From: Pseudomonadota bacterium
Lineage (GTDB): Bacteria; Pseudomonadota; Gammaproteobacteria; Halothiobacillales; Halothiobacillaceae
DNA length: 64,000 bases
NCBI GenBank assembly: GCA_021795795.1
Contig: JAJYPA010000001.1
Span: 36,879 to 100,878, forward strand
Direction: 5' to 3'
Part shown: piece after piece, positions 31,558 through 40,743 of the stretch
Position numbering within the stretch: the stretch's first letter is position 1
How the letters are laid out: the number at the start of each line of letters is the position of its first letter
Translations under genes and position numbers: made by a program
Notes under the pieces: generated by a model
Database searches by the model: none
What the model saw: the letters and a program-made list of their open reading frames with translations, nothing else
What the model was told of the DNA's origin: nothing

Positions 31558-31849
31558 GCGGAGTGATCGCTATTAAGAAAATTTCCGGTCCGAGTATAGG
31601 TAATTTCAGCCCAGTCTACGCTTATAAGGTCACTCGAGACCATCCCTATGTGACGGGCCGGTCGGGTGCCAAACAGAAACAGCGGTTAGTATTGGCAAAA
31701 AATGCACTAAACCAGCACAAGACTCACACCTTATTGCACCAAAATGCTTCGTTTTCACACACACCGAGATGAGAAGCAGGACGTAAAATCGTCGTATAAA
31801 TCGCATATTTATTTTTAATTACAAACAGATATGAAATATTAACTCATTA
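31558..31849. other. Divergent control region between the GntR gene and tsx-2
   Basis: No gene is visible. TTGCACCAAAATGCTTCG at about 31735-31752 matches the left half of an NtrC site, about 110 bases before the sigma-54-like promoter. An A/T-rich block precedes the promoter. Confidence 0.4.
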
Positions 31850-31865
31850 TGGCACAATCAGTGCA
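31850..31865 (+). promoter_or_regulatory. Sigma-54-like promoter for the tsx-2 transport operon
   Basis: TGGCAC-AATCA-GTGCA has the -24 GG and -12 GC correctly spaced and is nearly the same as the element at 15238 ahead of the paralogous tsx-1. Confidence 0.6.
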
Positions 31866-31871
31866 TACATC

Positions 31872-31883
31872 GTTGCATGCAAC
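31872..31883. promoter_or_regulatory. Palindrome GTTGCATGCAAC, candidate GntR operator
   Basis: A perfect 12-bp palindrome just after the -12 box, at the expected transcription start. It shares the TTG...CAA frame of the ATTGT-NN-ACAAT motif but has different inner bases, so a related regulator, perhaps the adjacent GntR protein, may bind it. Confidence 0.45.
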
Positions 31884-31936
31884 AGATCGACTTGGTCACT
31901 GTACCCACCCTTTAGCGAAAGACAAGGAAATCAACG

Positions 31937-32878
31937 ATGCCAACTCAACACATACAACGGCTCACCACATCCCCTCTGCCATCTGCTCGTCGCTCATCTG
32001 GGATAGCTGCAATGGCCGCTCCGACCCTCCCCAGAAAACTCGCGCTCACGCTCGCCCTAAGTATGGCCCTGGGCACAGCCGCCCAGGCGTCCGACTGGAG
32101 TGACACCTCGCTGAGCTGGCGCTACGGCACCAAGTTCGCCGAACCCTTTGAGGGCAACGATATCGCCAAAAATATCCTCAACTTCTCCCATGTCAGTGGT
32201 TTCAAGTACGGCACCAACTTCTTCAGCATCGATGCGCTGTTTTCTGACAGTAAGGATCCTTCCAGCCCTTGGAGCAATTCTGGTGCAACTGAGGTCTATG
32301 CTGTTTATCGCAATACCCTGGATATCGGCAAGATCATGAACAAGGATCTTAAGTTAGGGGTGGCTAAAGGATTCGGTATCACCAGCGGCTTTGACTTCAA
32401 TGTTAAGGATGATGCGGGTTATAACTCGAAGAAACGAATGCTGGTTCTCGGCCCCACCGTGATGTTCGATGTGCCAGGCTTCCTGAATGTAAGCCTGCTC
32501 GCGCTCTGGGAAAGCAATGCGCCCTGCAACGAATACACGCAAACCTGTGTCTCTCGCTACAGTTACAAAACTCACCCAATGCTGACGGCCGCCTGGGGCA
32601 TCCCGATCGGTAACTCGGCATTCTCTTTCGAGGGCTTTGCCAACTTCATCGCACCAAAGGGTAAAGATGAGTTCGGCAACCAAACCAAAACCGAAATCGA
32701 TATCGATGCACAAATCATGGCCGATGTCGGCAAGCTCTTCTTCGGTAAACCAGGTACCTTCAAAGCCGGCCTCGAATACCAGTATTGGAAGAATAAGTTC
32801 GGTAACGATGCCAACGGCCCCGCAGGCTCAGGTGCCTTCGCCAAAACACCCATGGTCCGCGTCGAATACCACTTCTAA
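31937..32878 (+). CDS. Tsx/OmpK-like outer-membrane nucleoside channel, copy 2
   Basis: A 313-residue paralogue of the channel at 15335, with a different signal region but a mature part beginning in the same ASDWSDTSLSWRYGTKFAEP and ending in VRVEYHF. Bases 32050-32244 are identical to 15421-15615; the rest differs at scattered positions. The start at ATG 31937 has AAGGAA upstream. It heads the operon for a complete BMP-type transporter, so it should supply the outer-membrane step for purines or nucleosides. Confidence 0.82.
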   Translation: MPTQHIQRLTTSPLPSARRSSGIAAMAAPTLPRKLALTLALSMALGTAAQASDWSDTSLSWRYGTKFAEPFEGNDIAKNILNFSHVSGFKYGTNFFSIDALFSDSKDPSSPWSNSGATEVYAVYRNTLDIGKIMNKDLKLGVAKGFGITSGFDFNVKDDAGYNSKKRMLVLGPTVMFDVPGFLNVSLLALWESNAPCNEYTQTCVSRYSYKTHPMLTAAWGIPIGNSAFSFEGFANFIAPKGKDEFGNQTKTEIDIDAQIMADVGKLFFGKPGTFKAGLEYQYWKNKFGNDANGPAGSGAFAKTPMVRVEYHF

Positions 32879-32910
32879 GCTTCCTCCTCATTTATAACTT
32901 AAGAGAGAAC

Positions 32911-34035
32911 ATGAACATGAGCACAATCGATAAATCCCGTCGCAAGGCCCTGGCGCAACTGGGTGGCTCAGCCGCCGCCCTGACATTGATTTCATTGGGC
33001 ATCCGAACGGCATCCGCCTCGGAAAAACTCACCATCGGTGCCGTCTATGTTGGCTCTCGCGATGATTATGGGTACAACCAGTCACACGCCGAGGCCGTCG
33101 CCGAGATGAAGAAATTGCCCTACATACGTGTGGTGGAAGAAGAACGCGTCCCCGAGACCATCGCCGTGCAAAAGTCCATGCAGGCGATGATCGAACAAGA
33201 TGACGCCAAGCTGATTTTTGCCACCTCGTTCGGCTATTTCGATCCCTATGTCCTCAAACTCGGCGCGCAATATCCCAAGATTCGCTTCGCCCACTGTGGC
33301 GGTCTGTGGACACCCAAGGATCCCAAGAACACCGGTAGTTTCTTCGGTTACATTGATGAATGCGAATACCTAAGCGGTGTAGTCGCGGCGCATGTCAGCA
33401 AGAGCAAAAAGCTTGGCTTCATTGCGGCCAAACCGATCCCGCAGGTATTGCGCAACATCAACTCATTCACGTTGGGTGCGCAGTCGGTCGACCCTTCATT
33501 CACAACCCATGTGATTTTCACGGGTGACTGGTCCATGCCCGTCAAGGAAGCGGAAAGCGCCAACAGCCTGATTGATCAAGGTTGTGATGTCATTACCTGC
33601 CACGTGGATAGCCCGAAAGTCATCATCGAGACCGCCGAAAAGCGTGGTGTGTACTGCACCGGCTACCATGTTGATCAATCGTCTTTGGCACCGAAGGGTT
33701 ACCTCACCGGCGCCGAATGGGTCTGGGCGACACCCTACAAGATGCTTGTGGATGCCGCCTACGAAGGCAAGCCGATGCTCAACTTCCTGCGCGGCGGTCT
33801 CAAGGAAGGGTTCGTCAAGATGAGCCCCTACGGCAAAGCCGTGCCCGAAAAGGCGAAGGAAACCGCCGATGCCATCAAGGCCAAAATGCTGGGAGGGAGC
33901 TATGTGATCTTCAAGGGCCCACTCAAGGACAACAACGGCAAAACCGTGATTCCAGAGGGGGTCAGCCTAGGCCAGCGTGATGTCGCCCTGGAGGGGATGA
34001 ATTACCTAGTGGCGGGTGTCGTCGGCCAGATCTGA
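32911..34035 (+). CDS. BMP-family substrate-binding protein, copy 2, with Tat-like signal
   Basis: A 374-residue periplasmic protein of the BMP family: LTIGAVYVGSRDDYGYNQSHAEAV at the mature N terminus and DVITCHVDSPKVIIETAEKRG later. The signal sequence has SRRKALAQLGG followed by a modest hydrophobic stretch and ASA-SEK, which looks like a twin-arginine signal. The paralogue at 16286 instead has a plain Sec signal. Two in-frame ATGs (32911, 32917) are possible. It lies between the tsx-2 channel and two permease genes and likely binds a purine nucleobase, nucleoside or related ureide. Confidence 0.9.
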   Translation: MNMSTIDKSRRKALAQLGGSAAALTLISLGIRTASASEKLTIGAVYVGSRDDYGYNQSHAEAVAEMKKLPYIRVVEEERVPETIAVQKSMQAMIEQDDAKLIFATSFGYFDPYVLKLGAQYPKIRFAHCGGLWTPKDPKNTGSFFGYIDECEYLSGVVAAHVSKSKKLGFIAAKPIPQVLRNINSFTLGAQSVDPSFTTHVIFTGDWSMPVKEAESANSLIDQGCDVITCHVDSPKVIIETAEKRGVYCTGYHVDQSSLAPKGYLTGAEWVWATPYKMLVDAAYEGKPMLNFLRGGLKEGFVKMSPYGKAVPEKAKETADAIKAKMLGGSYVIFKGPLKDNNGKTVIPEGVSLGQRDVALEGMNYLVAGVVGQI

Positions 34036-34124
34036 CGGACGACTGTCGGTTGCTTGCACGGGCAACCTCGTCCGGCCACCGGATTTATCTACCTCGAGTT
34101 ATCCAATCAGGGGAGCCATTCATT

Positions 34125-35213
34125 ATGTACACAGGCATCAAGAGGTTTTTGCTGCCCATAGCGGAGCCGCTGCTGGTGCCGACGGGCGCCATTCTGGTCG
34201 GCATGCTGCTTTTTGCTGGCTTTGTCGCGCTTGTCGGGCAATCACCGCCGGAAGTGTTCCTGACACTGTACCAAGGTGGTTTCGGTTCGAGCTTCTCTTT
34301 ACAGAACACCCTCGTACTGGCTTCCCCTCTCATTCTTACCGGTCTGGCCGTTGCCATACCGGCACAGGCCGGCATGATTATGATCGGCGGCGAAGGCGCA
34401 TTGGCACTGGGCGCGCTGTTGGCTGGCGTGGTCGGCTACGCGCTTCACGACAATTCGGCGCTGGTGGCGCAAATCGGCATGTTGACCGCTGGCGCGTTAA
34501 CAGGCGCACTTTGGTTTGCGCTGTCCGGCTGGTTGCGCAACTATCGCGGCGTCAACGAAACCATCAGCAGCCTTCTCCTTTCCTATATCGGAATCGCCCT
34601 ACTGAACTATTGCATTCAGGGGCCGTTGAAGGATCCGGCCAGTACCAACAATCCGGCGACGCATCCCATCGGGGATGCGCATATGATCGGCAATATCCCA
34701 GGCATGGATGTCCATTACGGCTTGATTATCGGCATCGTGTTCGCTCTGATTATCTGGCTTGTCCTCAAGTACACCACCGTCGGGCTCGCGCTGCGCGCGG
34801 TTGGCGGCAATCCCCGTGCAGCCCAGATGGCGGGATTGAACGTCAATTACTGGGTGATCGGCGCTGCCGCCGTCGGTGGCGCGGCTGCTGGACTTTCAGG
34901 CGCGATCGAAGTGGCGGCCGTTCAGGGAAGCGCCAATTCCGCCGTTGTCGCCGGGTATGGCTTCACCGGTATTCTAGTGGCCTTCATCGCACGGCAGAAC
35001 CCGTTCGCAGTCATCCCTATCGCCATTTTGTTTGGTGGCATTGACGCGGCGGGCGGGATGCTGCAACGACGCCTGGATATGCCGGATGCTACGGTCATCG
35101 TATTCCAGGGCATTTTGTTCGTTGTCATTCTCGCCAGCGACACTCTCCTCGGGCGCTTCCGGTTTTTCAAACCCACGACCACCAAACCGGTCATCAAGGG
35201 AACAGAATCATGA
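34125..35213 (+). CDS. BMP-type ABC transporter permease A (set 1)
   Basis: A 362-residue inner-membrane permease with about nine to ten hydrophobic segments. ATG 34125 is chosen because GGGAG lies nine bases upstream and MYTGIKRFLLPIAEPLL gives a normal N terminus. Family features are MIMIGGEGALALGALLAG and LRAVGGNPRAAQMAGLNV, the coupling region shared with ribose/BMP permeases. It overlaps the next permease by four bases, and together they form the heterodimeric channel for the ATPase encoded at 36856. Confidence 0.92.
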   Translation: MYTGIKRFLLPIAEPLLVPTGAILVGMLLFAGFVALVGQSPPEVFLTLYQGGFGSSFSLQNTLVLASPLILTGLAVAIPAQAGMIMIGGEGALALGALLAGVVGYALHDNSALVAQIGMLTAGALTGALWFALSGWLRNYRGVNETISSLLLSYIGIALLNYCIQGPLKDPASTNNPATHPIGDAHMIGNIPGMDVHYGLIIGIVFALIIWLVLKYTTVGLALRAVGGNPRAAQMAGLNVNYWVIGAAAVGGAAAGLSGAIEVAAVQGSANSAVVAGYGFTGILVAFIARQNPFAVIPIAILFGGIDAAGGMLQRRLDMPDATVIVFQGILFVVILASDTLLGRFRFFKPTTTKPVIKGTES

Positions 35214-36142
35214 CTGAAGTCACAGAAAGTCTGGGCTGGTGGGGTGTGCCCATCGCTGTCATCGCCGGCGCCATTCGGGCAAGCACGCCGTTCCTGTTGG
35301 TGAGCCTCGGGGAATGCGTGACGGAGAAATCCGGCCGCATCAACCTTGGTTTGGAGGGTGTGCTGATCATGGGGGCAATGGCCGGATATGGCGCATCGCT
35401 CTATACCGGTTCGGCCTGGCTCGGTGTGCTTGCTGCGGGTTTTGTCGGCGCGGTCATGGGTCTGCTGCACGGCATTTTGTGCAGCCTCAAACGCGTCAAC
35501 GACATTGCCATCGGCATCAGCTTTATGCTGCTCGGCACCGGGTTGGCCTTTTTCCTCGGCAAACCGTTGATTCAACCACAGGCGCCTACCCTGCCTTCCA
35601 TACCACTCGGCTTCTGGAGCGATTCCGCGCAGATACAATCCGCCCTGCAGGTCAATCCGTTGTTTCTGATCGGCATTGTACTGGCGTTCCTGCTGCACTA
35701 CGCCTTCCTGCGTACCCGTTGGGGATTGCAGATTCGTATTGTCGGCGATAGCGAAGATGCCGCGCGCGCCATGGGCTTTCGGGTGATTCCGACCCGTATT
35801 CTGGCGACCGTATTCGGCGGCTTTCTGGCTGGAGTCGGTGGGTCGTTCCTGTCGCTGTACTACCCTGGGAGCTGGAGCGAGGGGCTGTCTTCCGGCCAAG
35901 GCATCATGGCGGTGGCACTTGTGATCTTCGCACGCTGGGAGCCCTTGCGCTGCCTGTGGGCTTCCCTGCTTTTCGGTGCGGCAGGTGCACTCGGACCCGC
36001 ACTCCAGGCGATGGGCTTGACCAGCGGATTCTATCTACTCAATGCCCTGCCCTACGTACTGACGCTCGGGATTCTGATACTGACGACATCCTCTGGCCGG
36101 AAAATTTCCGGTGCGCCTGGTGAACTGAGCCTGGTGCGTTAA
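35210..36142 (+). CDS. BMP-type ABC transporter permease B (set 1)
   Basis: A 310-residue permease with about eight hydrophobic segments and the motif CVTEKSGRINLGLEGVLIMGAM, which marks the second permease of BMP-type purine/nucleoside importers. The coupling loop region RIVGDSEDAARAMGFRV is also present. It follows permease A by a 4-base overlap and is followed after 33 bases by a cysteine hydrolase gene that is embedded between this permease and its ATPase. Confidence 0.92.
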   Translation: MTEVTESLGWWGVPIAVIAGAIRASTPFLLVSLGECVTEKSGRINLGLEGVLIMGAMAGYGASLYTGSAWLGVLAAGFVGAVMGLLHGILCSLKRVNDIAIGISFMLLGTGLAFFLGKPLIQPQAPTLPSIPLGFWSDSAQIQSALQVNPLFLIGIVLAFLLHYAFLRTRWGLQIRIVGDSEDAARAMGFRVIPTRILATVFGGFLAGVGGSFLSLYYPGSWSEGLSSGQGIMAVALVIFARWEPLRCLWASLLFGAAGALGPALQAMGLTSGFYLLNALPYVLTLGILILTTSSGRKISGAPGELSLVR

Positions 36143-36175
36143 CCATGAAGCGCATGAATGACAGGAAACCTTCAC

Positions 36176-36859
36176 ATGAGTAAATTCATTCAAGCCCGCC
36201 CCTATCTCTGGCCGTTCGATGGTCAACTCACGCCAGGAAACACGGCGCTCGTGATCATCGACATGCAAATCGACTTTTGCGGCCCGGGCGGCTATGTGGA
36301 CAGCATGGGCTACGACATCGAATTGACCCGTACGCCCATTCCCGCCATAGCCCAATTGCTTAATCTGGCGCGAAAAAAGGGGTTCAAGGTCATCCACACC
36401 CGTGAAGGACACCGGCCCGATCTTTCGGATTTGCCCGCCAACAAGCGCTGGCGCTCCCGGCAGATCGGCGCAGGCATCGGCGACTGTGGCCCCTGTGGTC
36501 AGGTGTTGGTGCGTGGTCAACCCGGCTGGGAAATCATCCCCGAACTCGCGCCCCTGCCAGGTGAAGTCATCATCGACAAACCCGGCAAAGGTTCGTTTTA
36601 CGCCACCGATCTGGAGCTGATCCTGCACACCTGCGGCATTCGCAATCTGATTCTGACGGGCATTACCACCGATGTCTGCGTACACACCACGATGCGCGAA
36701 GCCAACGATCGCGGCTTCGAATGCCTGCTGGTCGAAGACGCCTGTGCCGCCACGGATATCTCCAATCATCACGCTGCGCTGCACATGGTGGAAATGCAGG
36801 GCGGCGTGTTCGGCGCCGTCGCCAACAGTGCGGACATCGTCCTTGGGTTAGCCTCATGA
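36176..36859 (+). CDS. Isochorismatase-fold amidohydrolase 1 (biuret-hydrolase-like)
   Basis: A 227-residue cysteine hydrolase. The triad is visible: Asp in [18 protein letters not shown], Lys in [13 protein letters not shown], Cys in [47 protein letters not shown] is typical of the biuret hydrolase/ureidoacrylate (RutB-like) branch, which cleaves terminal ureido amides. ATG 36176 is used, with AGGAAA upstream. It sits inside a purine-transporter operon, overlapping the ATPase gene by four bases. Candidate substrates are biuret, triuret, oxamate or another ureide; sequence alone does not decide. Confidence 0.85.
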   Translation: MSKFIQARPYLWPFDGQLTPGNTALVIIDMQIDFCGPGGYVDSMGYDIELTRTPIPAIAQLLNLARKKGFKVIHTREGHRPDLSDLPANKRWRSRQIGAGIGDCGPCGQVLVRGQPGWEIIPELAPLPGEVIIDKPGKGSFYATDLELILHTCGIRNLILTGITTDVCVHTTMREANDRGFECLLVEDACAATDISNHHAALHMVEMQGGVFGAVANSADIVLGLAS

Positions 36860-38445
36860 ACACATCGCCCAAAACATTGAATCCAGATAGCTCGCCGGAT
36901 AGCGTGCATGGTCTCGAATTGGAGATCGTGGGCTTAAGCAAACGGTTTGGCGATGTTGTCGCGCTGGACAATGTGTCCCTGCGCATTCCCGCCGGCGGAT
37001 TCCACGCGCTTCTGGGTGAAAACGGCGCCGGAAAATCCACCCTGGTGAAGTGCCTGGTCGGTTTTTACACACCCGATACGGGCGATGTGCTGATCAATCA
37101 ACGTGAAGTCAAAATCCCTTCGCCACGGGAAGCGGCACAACTTGGCATCGGCATGGTCTACCAGCACTTCACCCTCGTACCCGGCATGACCGTGGCTGAA
37201 AATCTGGTGATGGCGAAAGGTGCCCTGCCTGCACTCATCGATTGGAAAAAGGAACGGGAAGAACTGGCCGCATTCCTCGAGACCCTGCCGTTTCGGATAC
37301 CCCTCGGTAAATACGCTAACAGCTTGGCTGCAGGCGAAAAGCAAAAAGTCGAGATCATCAAGCAGCTCTACCTCAAGCGCCGTTTCCTGATTCTCGACGA
37401 ACCGACTTCGGTGCTCACGCCGGACGAAGCCGACGAAGTGCTCGGTTTCGTCAAGAGCCTGGCGTCGCGCAAGGCCCTGACCGTACTCATCATCACGCAC
37501 AAGTTCCGGGAAGTGACCGCCTACGCAGACGATGTCACCGTGTTGCGCCGCGGGAAATTTGCGGGCAGCGGCGCGGTGCGCGATCTGAGTGTCGAACATA
37601 TGGCCGAAATGATGGTGGGCGGTGCGCTGGAGAAGCAGACGACCACGCGCGGCGGGTCGGCTGTTGACCCGGCAACCAAACCAAAACTGGTAGTCGAAAA
37701 CCTGTGTGCCCCCGGCGATTACGATCAACTCGTGCTGGACGGCATCAACCTCAGCGTACGTCCCGGAGAAATCCTGGGGATAGCCGGGGTTTCCGGCAAC
37801 GGCCAAAAAGAGCTGGTCGAAGTGCTGATCGGGCAGCGCAAAAAATCCGCCGGCAAGGTGCTGGTCGATGGGGAATCGTATGCGGGCAAACGCGCCGAAA
37901 TCGCACGCCACAAGGTGTTTTCCCTGCCCGAAGAACCCCTGCGCAATGGCTGTGTCGCCGGCCTGTCGGTGGCCGAAAACATGGCGCTGCGCAATTACGA
38001 CCAACCTCCGCTCGCCCGCTTCGGCTTTCTGCTTAACCGCCGGGCACTGAAACAGCAGGCACAACGCTATGTCGAAACCTTCGGCGTCAAGACGGACGGC
38101 ATCAATGCCAAGATACAAACCCTCTCCGGCGGCAACGTGCAGCGAGCCATATTGGCACGCGAACTGTCGAATCCGGTGGATTTACTCATCGTGGCCAACC
38201 CGGTGTTCGGGCTGGATTTCAACGCCGTTGCCGAAACCCATGCCCGACTGCTGGCCGCACGCGCCAATGGCACGGCCATTCTGCTGGTCAGTGAAGATCT
38301 GGACGAGTTACTGGAACTCGCCGATCGCATCACAGTAATGAGCGAAGGGAAACTGGTCTACGAAACGACTGCCGAAAACGCCGACCTGCGCGTCATCGGG
38401 CAATTCATGGCCGGTGGCCACCACGACGAGCGGGAGGTCGCCTGA
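36856..38445 (+). CDS. BMP-type ABC transporter ATPase (set 1, two ABC domains)
   Basis: A 529-residue protein with tandem nucleotide-binding domains as in sugar/BMP importers. Domain 1 has Walker [10 protein letters not shown] near 54, a degenerate signature [12 protein letters not shown] and Walker [14 protein letters not shown]. Domain 2 has the altered Walker [15 protein letters not shown] and a good signature [16 protein letters not shown]. It starts at ATG 36856 within the stop of the upstream hydrolase gene and powers uptake through permeases A and B with the binding protein at 32911. Confidence 0.94.
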   Translation: MNTSPKTLNPDSSPDSVHGLELEIVGLSKRFGDVVALDNVSLRIPAGGFHALLGENGAGKSTLVKCLVGFYTPDTGDVLINQREVKIPSPREAAQLGIGMVYQHFTLVPGMTVAENLVMAKGALPALIDWKKEREELAAFLETLPFRIPLGKYANSLAAGEKQKVEIIKQLYLKRRFLILDEPTSVLTPDEADEVLGFVKSLASRKALTVLIITHKFREVTAYADDVTVLRRGKFAGSGAVRDLSVEHMAEMMVGGALEKQTTTRGGSAVDPATKPKLVVENLCAPGDYDQLVLDGINLSVRPGEILGIAGVSGNGQKELVEVLIGQRKKSAGKVLVDGESYAGKRAEIARHKVFSLPEEPLRNGCVAGLSVAENMALRNYDQPPLARFGFLLNRRALKQQAQRYVETFGVKTDGINAKIQTLSGGNVQRAILARELSNPVDLLIVANPVFGLDFNAVAETHARLLAARANGTAILLVSEDLDELLELADRITVMSEGKLVYETTAENADLRVIGQFMAGGHHDEREVA

Positions 38446-38447
38446 AC

Positions 38448-39131
38448 ATGAACTGGCTGCACGTGAACGCACAACCTTTTGCTTGGAGTTTCCCTCCAAG
38501 TCATACCGCCGTCATCATGATCGACATGCAGCGGGACTTCATTCTGCCCGGCGGTTTCGGCGACACGCTCGGCAATGAGGTGGCGCGGCTGAAACCAGCC
38601 GTGATCGCAGCGCGTGCACTGCTCGACTGGTGCCGTGCGCGTAACATGCTCGTGGTTCATACCAAGGAAGCCCACGCGGCAGACTTGTCGGATTGCCCGT
38701 TGGCAAAGTGGCTGCGGGGCAATCCAACGCTGCGGATCGGCGATCCCGGTTCGATGGGGCGCATTCTGATCGACGGTGAATTTGGAGCCGATTTTGTTGA
38801 GGAACTGACTCCTCTACCCGGCGAAGTCATCATCACCAAGCCGGGCAAGGGCGCATTCTACGCCACCGAACTGGGTGAAATCCTGAAGGCGCGTGGCATC
38901 ACCCATCTGCTGTTCGGCGGCGTCACCACCGAGGTCTGCGTGCAGACCACCATGCGCGAAGCCAACGACCGCGGTTACGAATGTCTGCTGGTCGAAGAAG
39001 CAACCGAAAGCTATTTTCCCGAATTCAAACAGGCCACGCTGGCGATGATTCGCGCCCAGGGCGGCATCGTCGGCTGGACAGCCACGCTCGACGCACTCAC
39101 CCAAGCTACGCCGCAAACGGAATCACAATAG
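38448..39131 (+). CDS. Isochorismatase-fold amidohydrolase 2 (triuret/biuret-hydrolase-like)
   Basis: A 227-residue paralogue of the hydrolase at 36176. Triad residues are Asp in [18 protein letters not shown], Lys in [13 protein letters not shown] and Cys in [20 protein letters not shown]. The substrate loop differs ([20 protein letters not shown]), suggesting a different amide. It lies directly before an atzG/atzE/atzH-like trio. In the literature two such cysteine hydrolases act on triuret and biuret, with AtzE/AtzG on carboxybiuret; by analogy this could be the triuret-type enzyme, or an oxamate amidohydrolase if the trio is HpxXYZ. Confidence 0.83.
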   Translation: MNWLHVNAQPFAWSFPPSHTAVIMIDMQRDFILPGGFGDTLGNEVARLKPAVIAARALLDWCRARNMLVVHTKEAHAADLSDCPLAKWLRGNPTLRIGDPGSMGRILIDGEFGADFVEELTPLPGEVIITKPGKGAFYATELGEILKARGITHLLFGGVTTEVCVQTTMREANDRGYECLLVEEATESYFPEFKQATLAMIRAQGGIVGWTATLDALTQATPQTESQ

Positions 39132-39141
39132 GTACCCGCCG

Positions 39142-39336
39142 ATGAATCCTGATCCTAAAACCCGCGCAATCGAATCTTATGTCGATGCAGCACTCGAACT
39201 GCATCAGATGACGCTGGCAGCGGAACTTCGCCAAGATGTTATCAAGCAGTTCGCTCTACTCAGCCAGATGAAAGCCACGCTGGATGGACAGCCCATTCCC
39301 GTCGGTGAAGAACCGTCCAACCTCTATCGCCTATGA
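39142..39336 (+). CDS. AtzG/HpxX-like small subunit (DUF4089)
   Basis: A 64-residue protein with the DUF4089 pattern: IESYVDAALELHQMTLAAEL, then a helix KQFALLSQMKATL and a short C-terminal EEPSNLYRL. AtzG-type proteins form a stable complex with AtzE amidase; the homologue in the Klebsiella oxalurate operon is named HpxX. It overlaps the amidase gene by four bases, consistent with a two-subunit enzyme. Confidence 0.85.
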   Translation: MNPDPKTRAIESYVDAALELHQMTLAAELRQDVIKQFALLSQMKATLDGQPIPVGEEPSNLYRL

Positions 39337-40742
39337 ACCCGCTCTCAATGAATAGTACCTTTCCATTCACGGCAGCCGAATGCGTCGATGCCTTTACGAG
39401 TGGTGCCTGCTCCGCCGTTGAAATCGCCGCAGCCACTCTGGCTCGGATCGAAAAGGCGAACCCGGCGCTGAATGCCTTCATCGAAATCACGGCACCGCGG
39501 ATGCGCAGGGAAGCAGAATCGGTCGATCACGCCCGACAGCTGAAACAGCCTCTTGGCCCGCTGGCAGCCGTACCGTTTGCCGTCAAGAATCTGTTCGATG
39601 TCGAGGGGATCACCACGCTCGCTGGCGCGAAACTGTACGAACCGTACCCACCGGCCAGACGGGATGCAGACCTGATTCAGAAACTCAATCGAGCCGGTGG
39701 CCTTTTGGCAGGCACGCTGAACATGGATGCCTATGCCTACGGTTTTACCACCGAAAACACCCACTACGGTGCCACACACAACCCACGCGATGCCACTCGC
39801 TCGGCGGGTGGTTCCTCCGGTGGCACCGGGGCAGCAGTAGCGGCAGGACTGGTGCCGATCGGACTGGCCAGCGATACGAATGGCTCCATTCGCGTCCCCT
39901 CCTCACTTTGCGGCGTGTTCGGCCTCAAGCCCACCTACGGACGCTTGTCTCGAACCGGCAGCCAGATGTTTGTTTCCAGTCTGGATCATCTCGGACCATT
40001 GGCGACCACAACGGAAGATCTCGCACTGGCATACGATGCCCTGCAAGGCTCAGATCCGCTTGACCCAGCCTGTGCCCTGCGTCCCACCGAACCCACTCGG
40101 AGCATGCTCAATCAGGGCATCAACGGTTTGCGCATCGCTCGACTGACCGGCTATTTTGATGAGCATGCTGGGCCAGAGGCTCTTTGGGCAAGTCAGATCG
40201 CCGCACAGACATTAGGTGCTTTCAGTGAGGTCGAATTACCCGGTGTCGCTGCGGCTCGATCCGCAGCCTATCTGATCACCGCGTCGGAAAGCGGTGCCCT
40301 GTATCAGGATCGCCTGCGTACGCACATTGATCAGTTCGAACCGCTATCGCGGGATCGGTTGATCGCCGGTTCACTGATTCCTGCGGCCTGGTATCAACAG
40401 GCCTTGCGTTATCGGCGCTGGTATCTGGCGCAGGTGATGCGTCTGTTCCGCGATGTCGATGTATTGATCGCCCCCGCCACGCCCATTACCGCGCCCCTGC
40501 TGGGACAGCCCAGCTTCAAACTCGGCAATCGGGAATTCGCCACTAGACCCAACATGGGTCTGCTGACCCAGCCCATTTCCTTTATCGGTTTGCCGGTTGC
40601 TGTCGCGCCACTTTGGCCAGAAGGGAATCTGCCCATCGGCGTACAAATCATCGCGCCGCCGTGGCGGGAAGATTTGTGCCTGCGTGTGGCGCGGGTGTTG
40701 GAACAGGCTGGCCTGGCCAGTAGTAGAACACCGCGAGGTTGA
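39333..40742 (+). CDS. AtzE/HpxY-family amidase-signature hydrolase
   Basis: A 469-residue amidase with the AtzE-like start FTAAECVDAFTSGACSAVEIA. The Ser-cisSer-Lys triad is complete: Lys in PFAVKNLFDVEG, cis-Ser in SAGGSSGGTGAAVAAG and nucleophile in ASDTNGSIRVPSSLCG. AtzE with AtzG hydrolyses 1-carboxybiuret in the s-triazine/biuret pathway; the close homologue HpxY belongs to oxalurate utilisation in Klebsiella. Because an HpxJ-type enzyme in this window would make oxalurate, both substrates must be considered. It is followed immediately by an AtzH-like gene. Confidence 0.88.
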   Translation: MNPLSMNSTFPFTAAECVDAFTSGACSAVEIAAATLARIEKANPALNAFIEITAPRMRREAESVDHARQLKQPLGPLAAVPFAVKNLFDVEGITTLAGAKLYEPYPPARRDADLIQKLNRAGGLLAGTLNMDAYAYGFTTENTHYGATHNPRDATRSAGGSSGGTGAAVAAGLVPIGLASDTNGSIRVPSSLCGVFGLKPTYGRLSRTGSQMFVSSLDHLGPLATTTEDLALAYDALQGSDPLDPACALRPTEPTRSMLNQGINGLRIARLTGYFDEHAGPEALWASQIAAQTLGAFSEVELPGVAAARSAAYLITASESGALYQDRLRTHIDQFEPLSRDRLIAGSLIPAAWYQQALRYRRWYLAQVMRLFRDVDVLIAPATPITAPLLGQPSFKLGNREFATRPNMGLLTQPISFIGLPVAVAPLWPEGNLPIGVQIIAPPWREDLCLRVARVLEQAGLASSRTPRG

Positions 40743-40743
40743 T

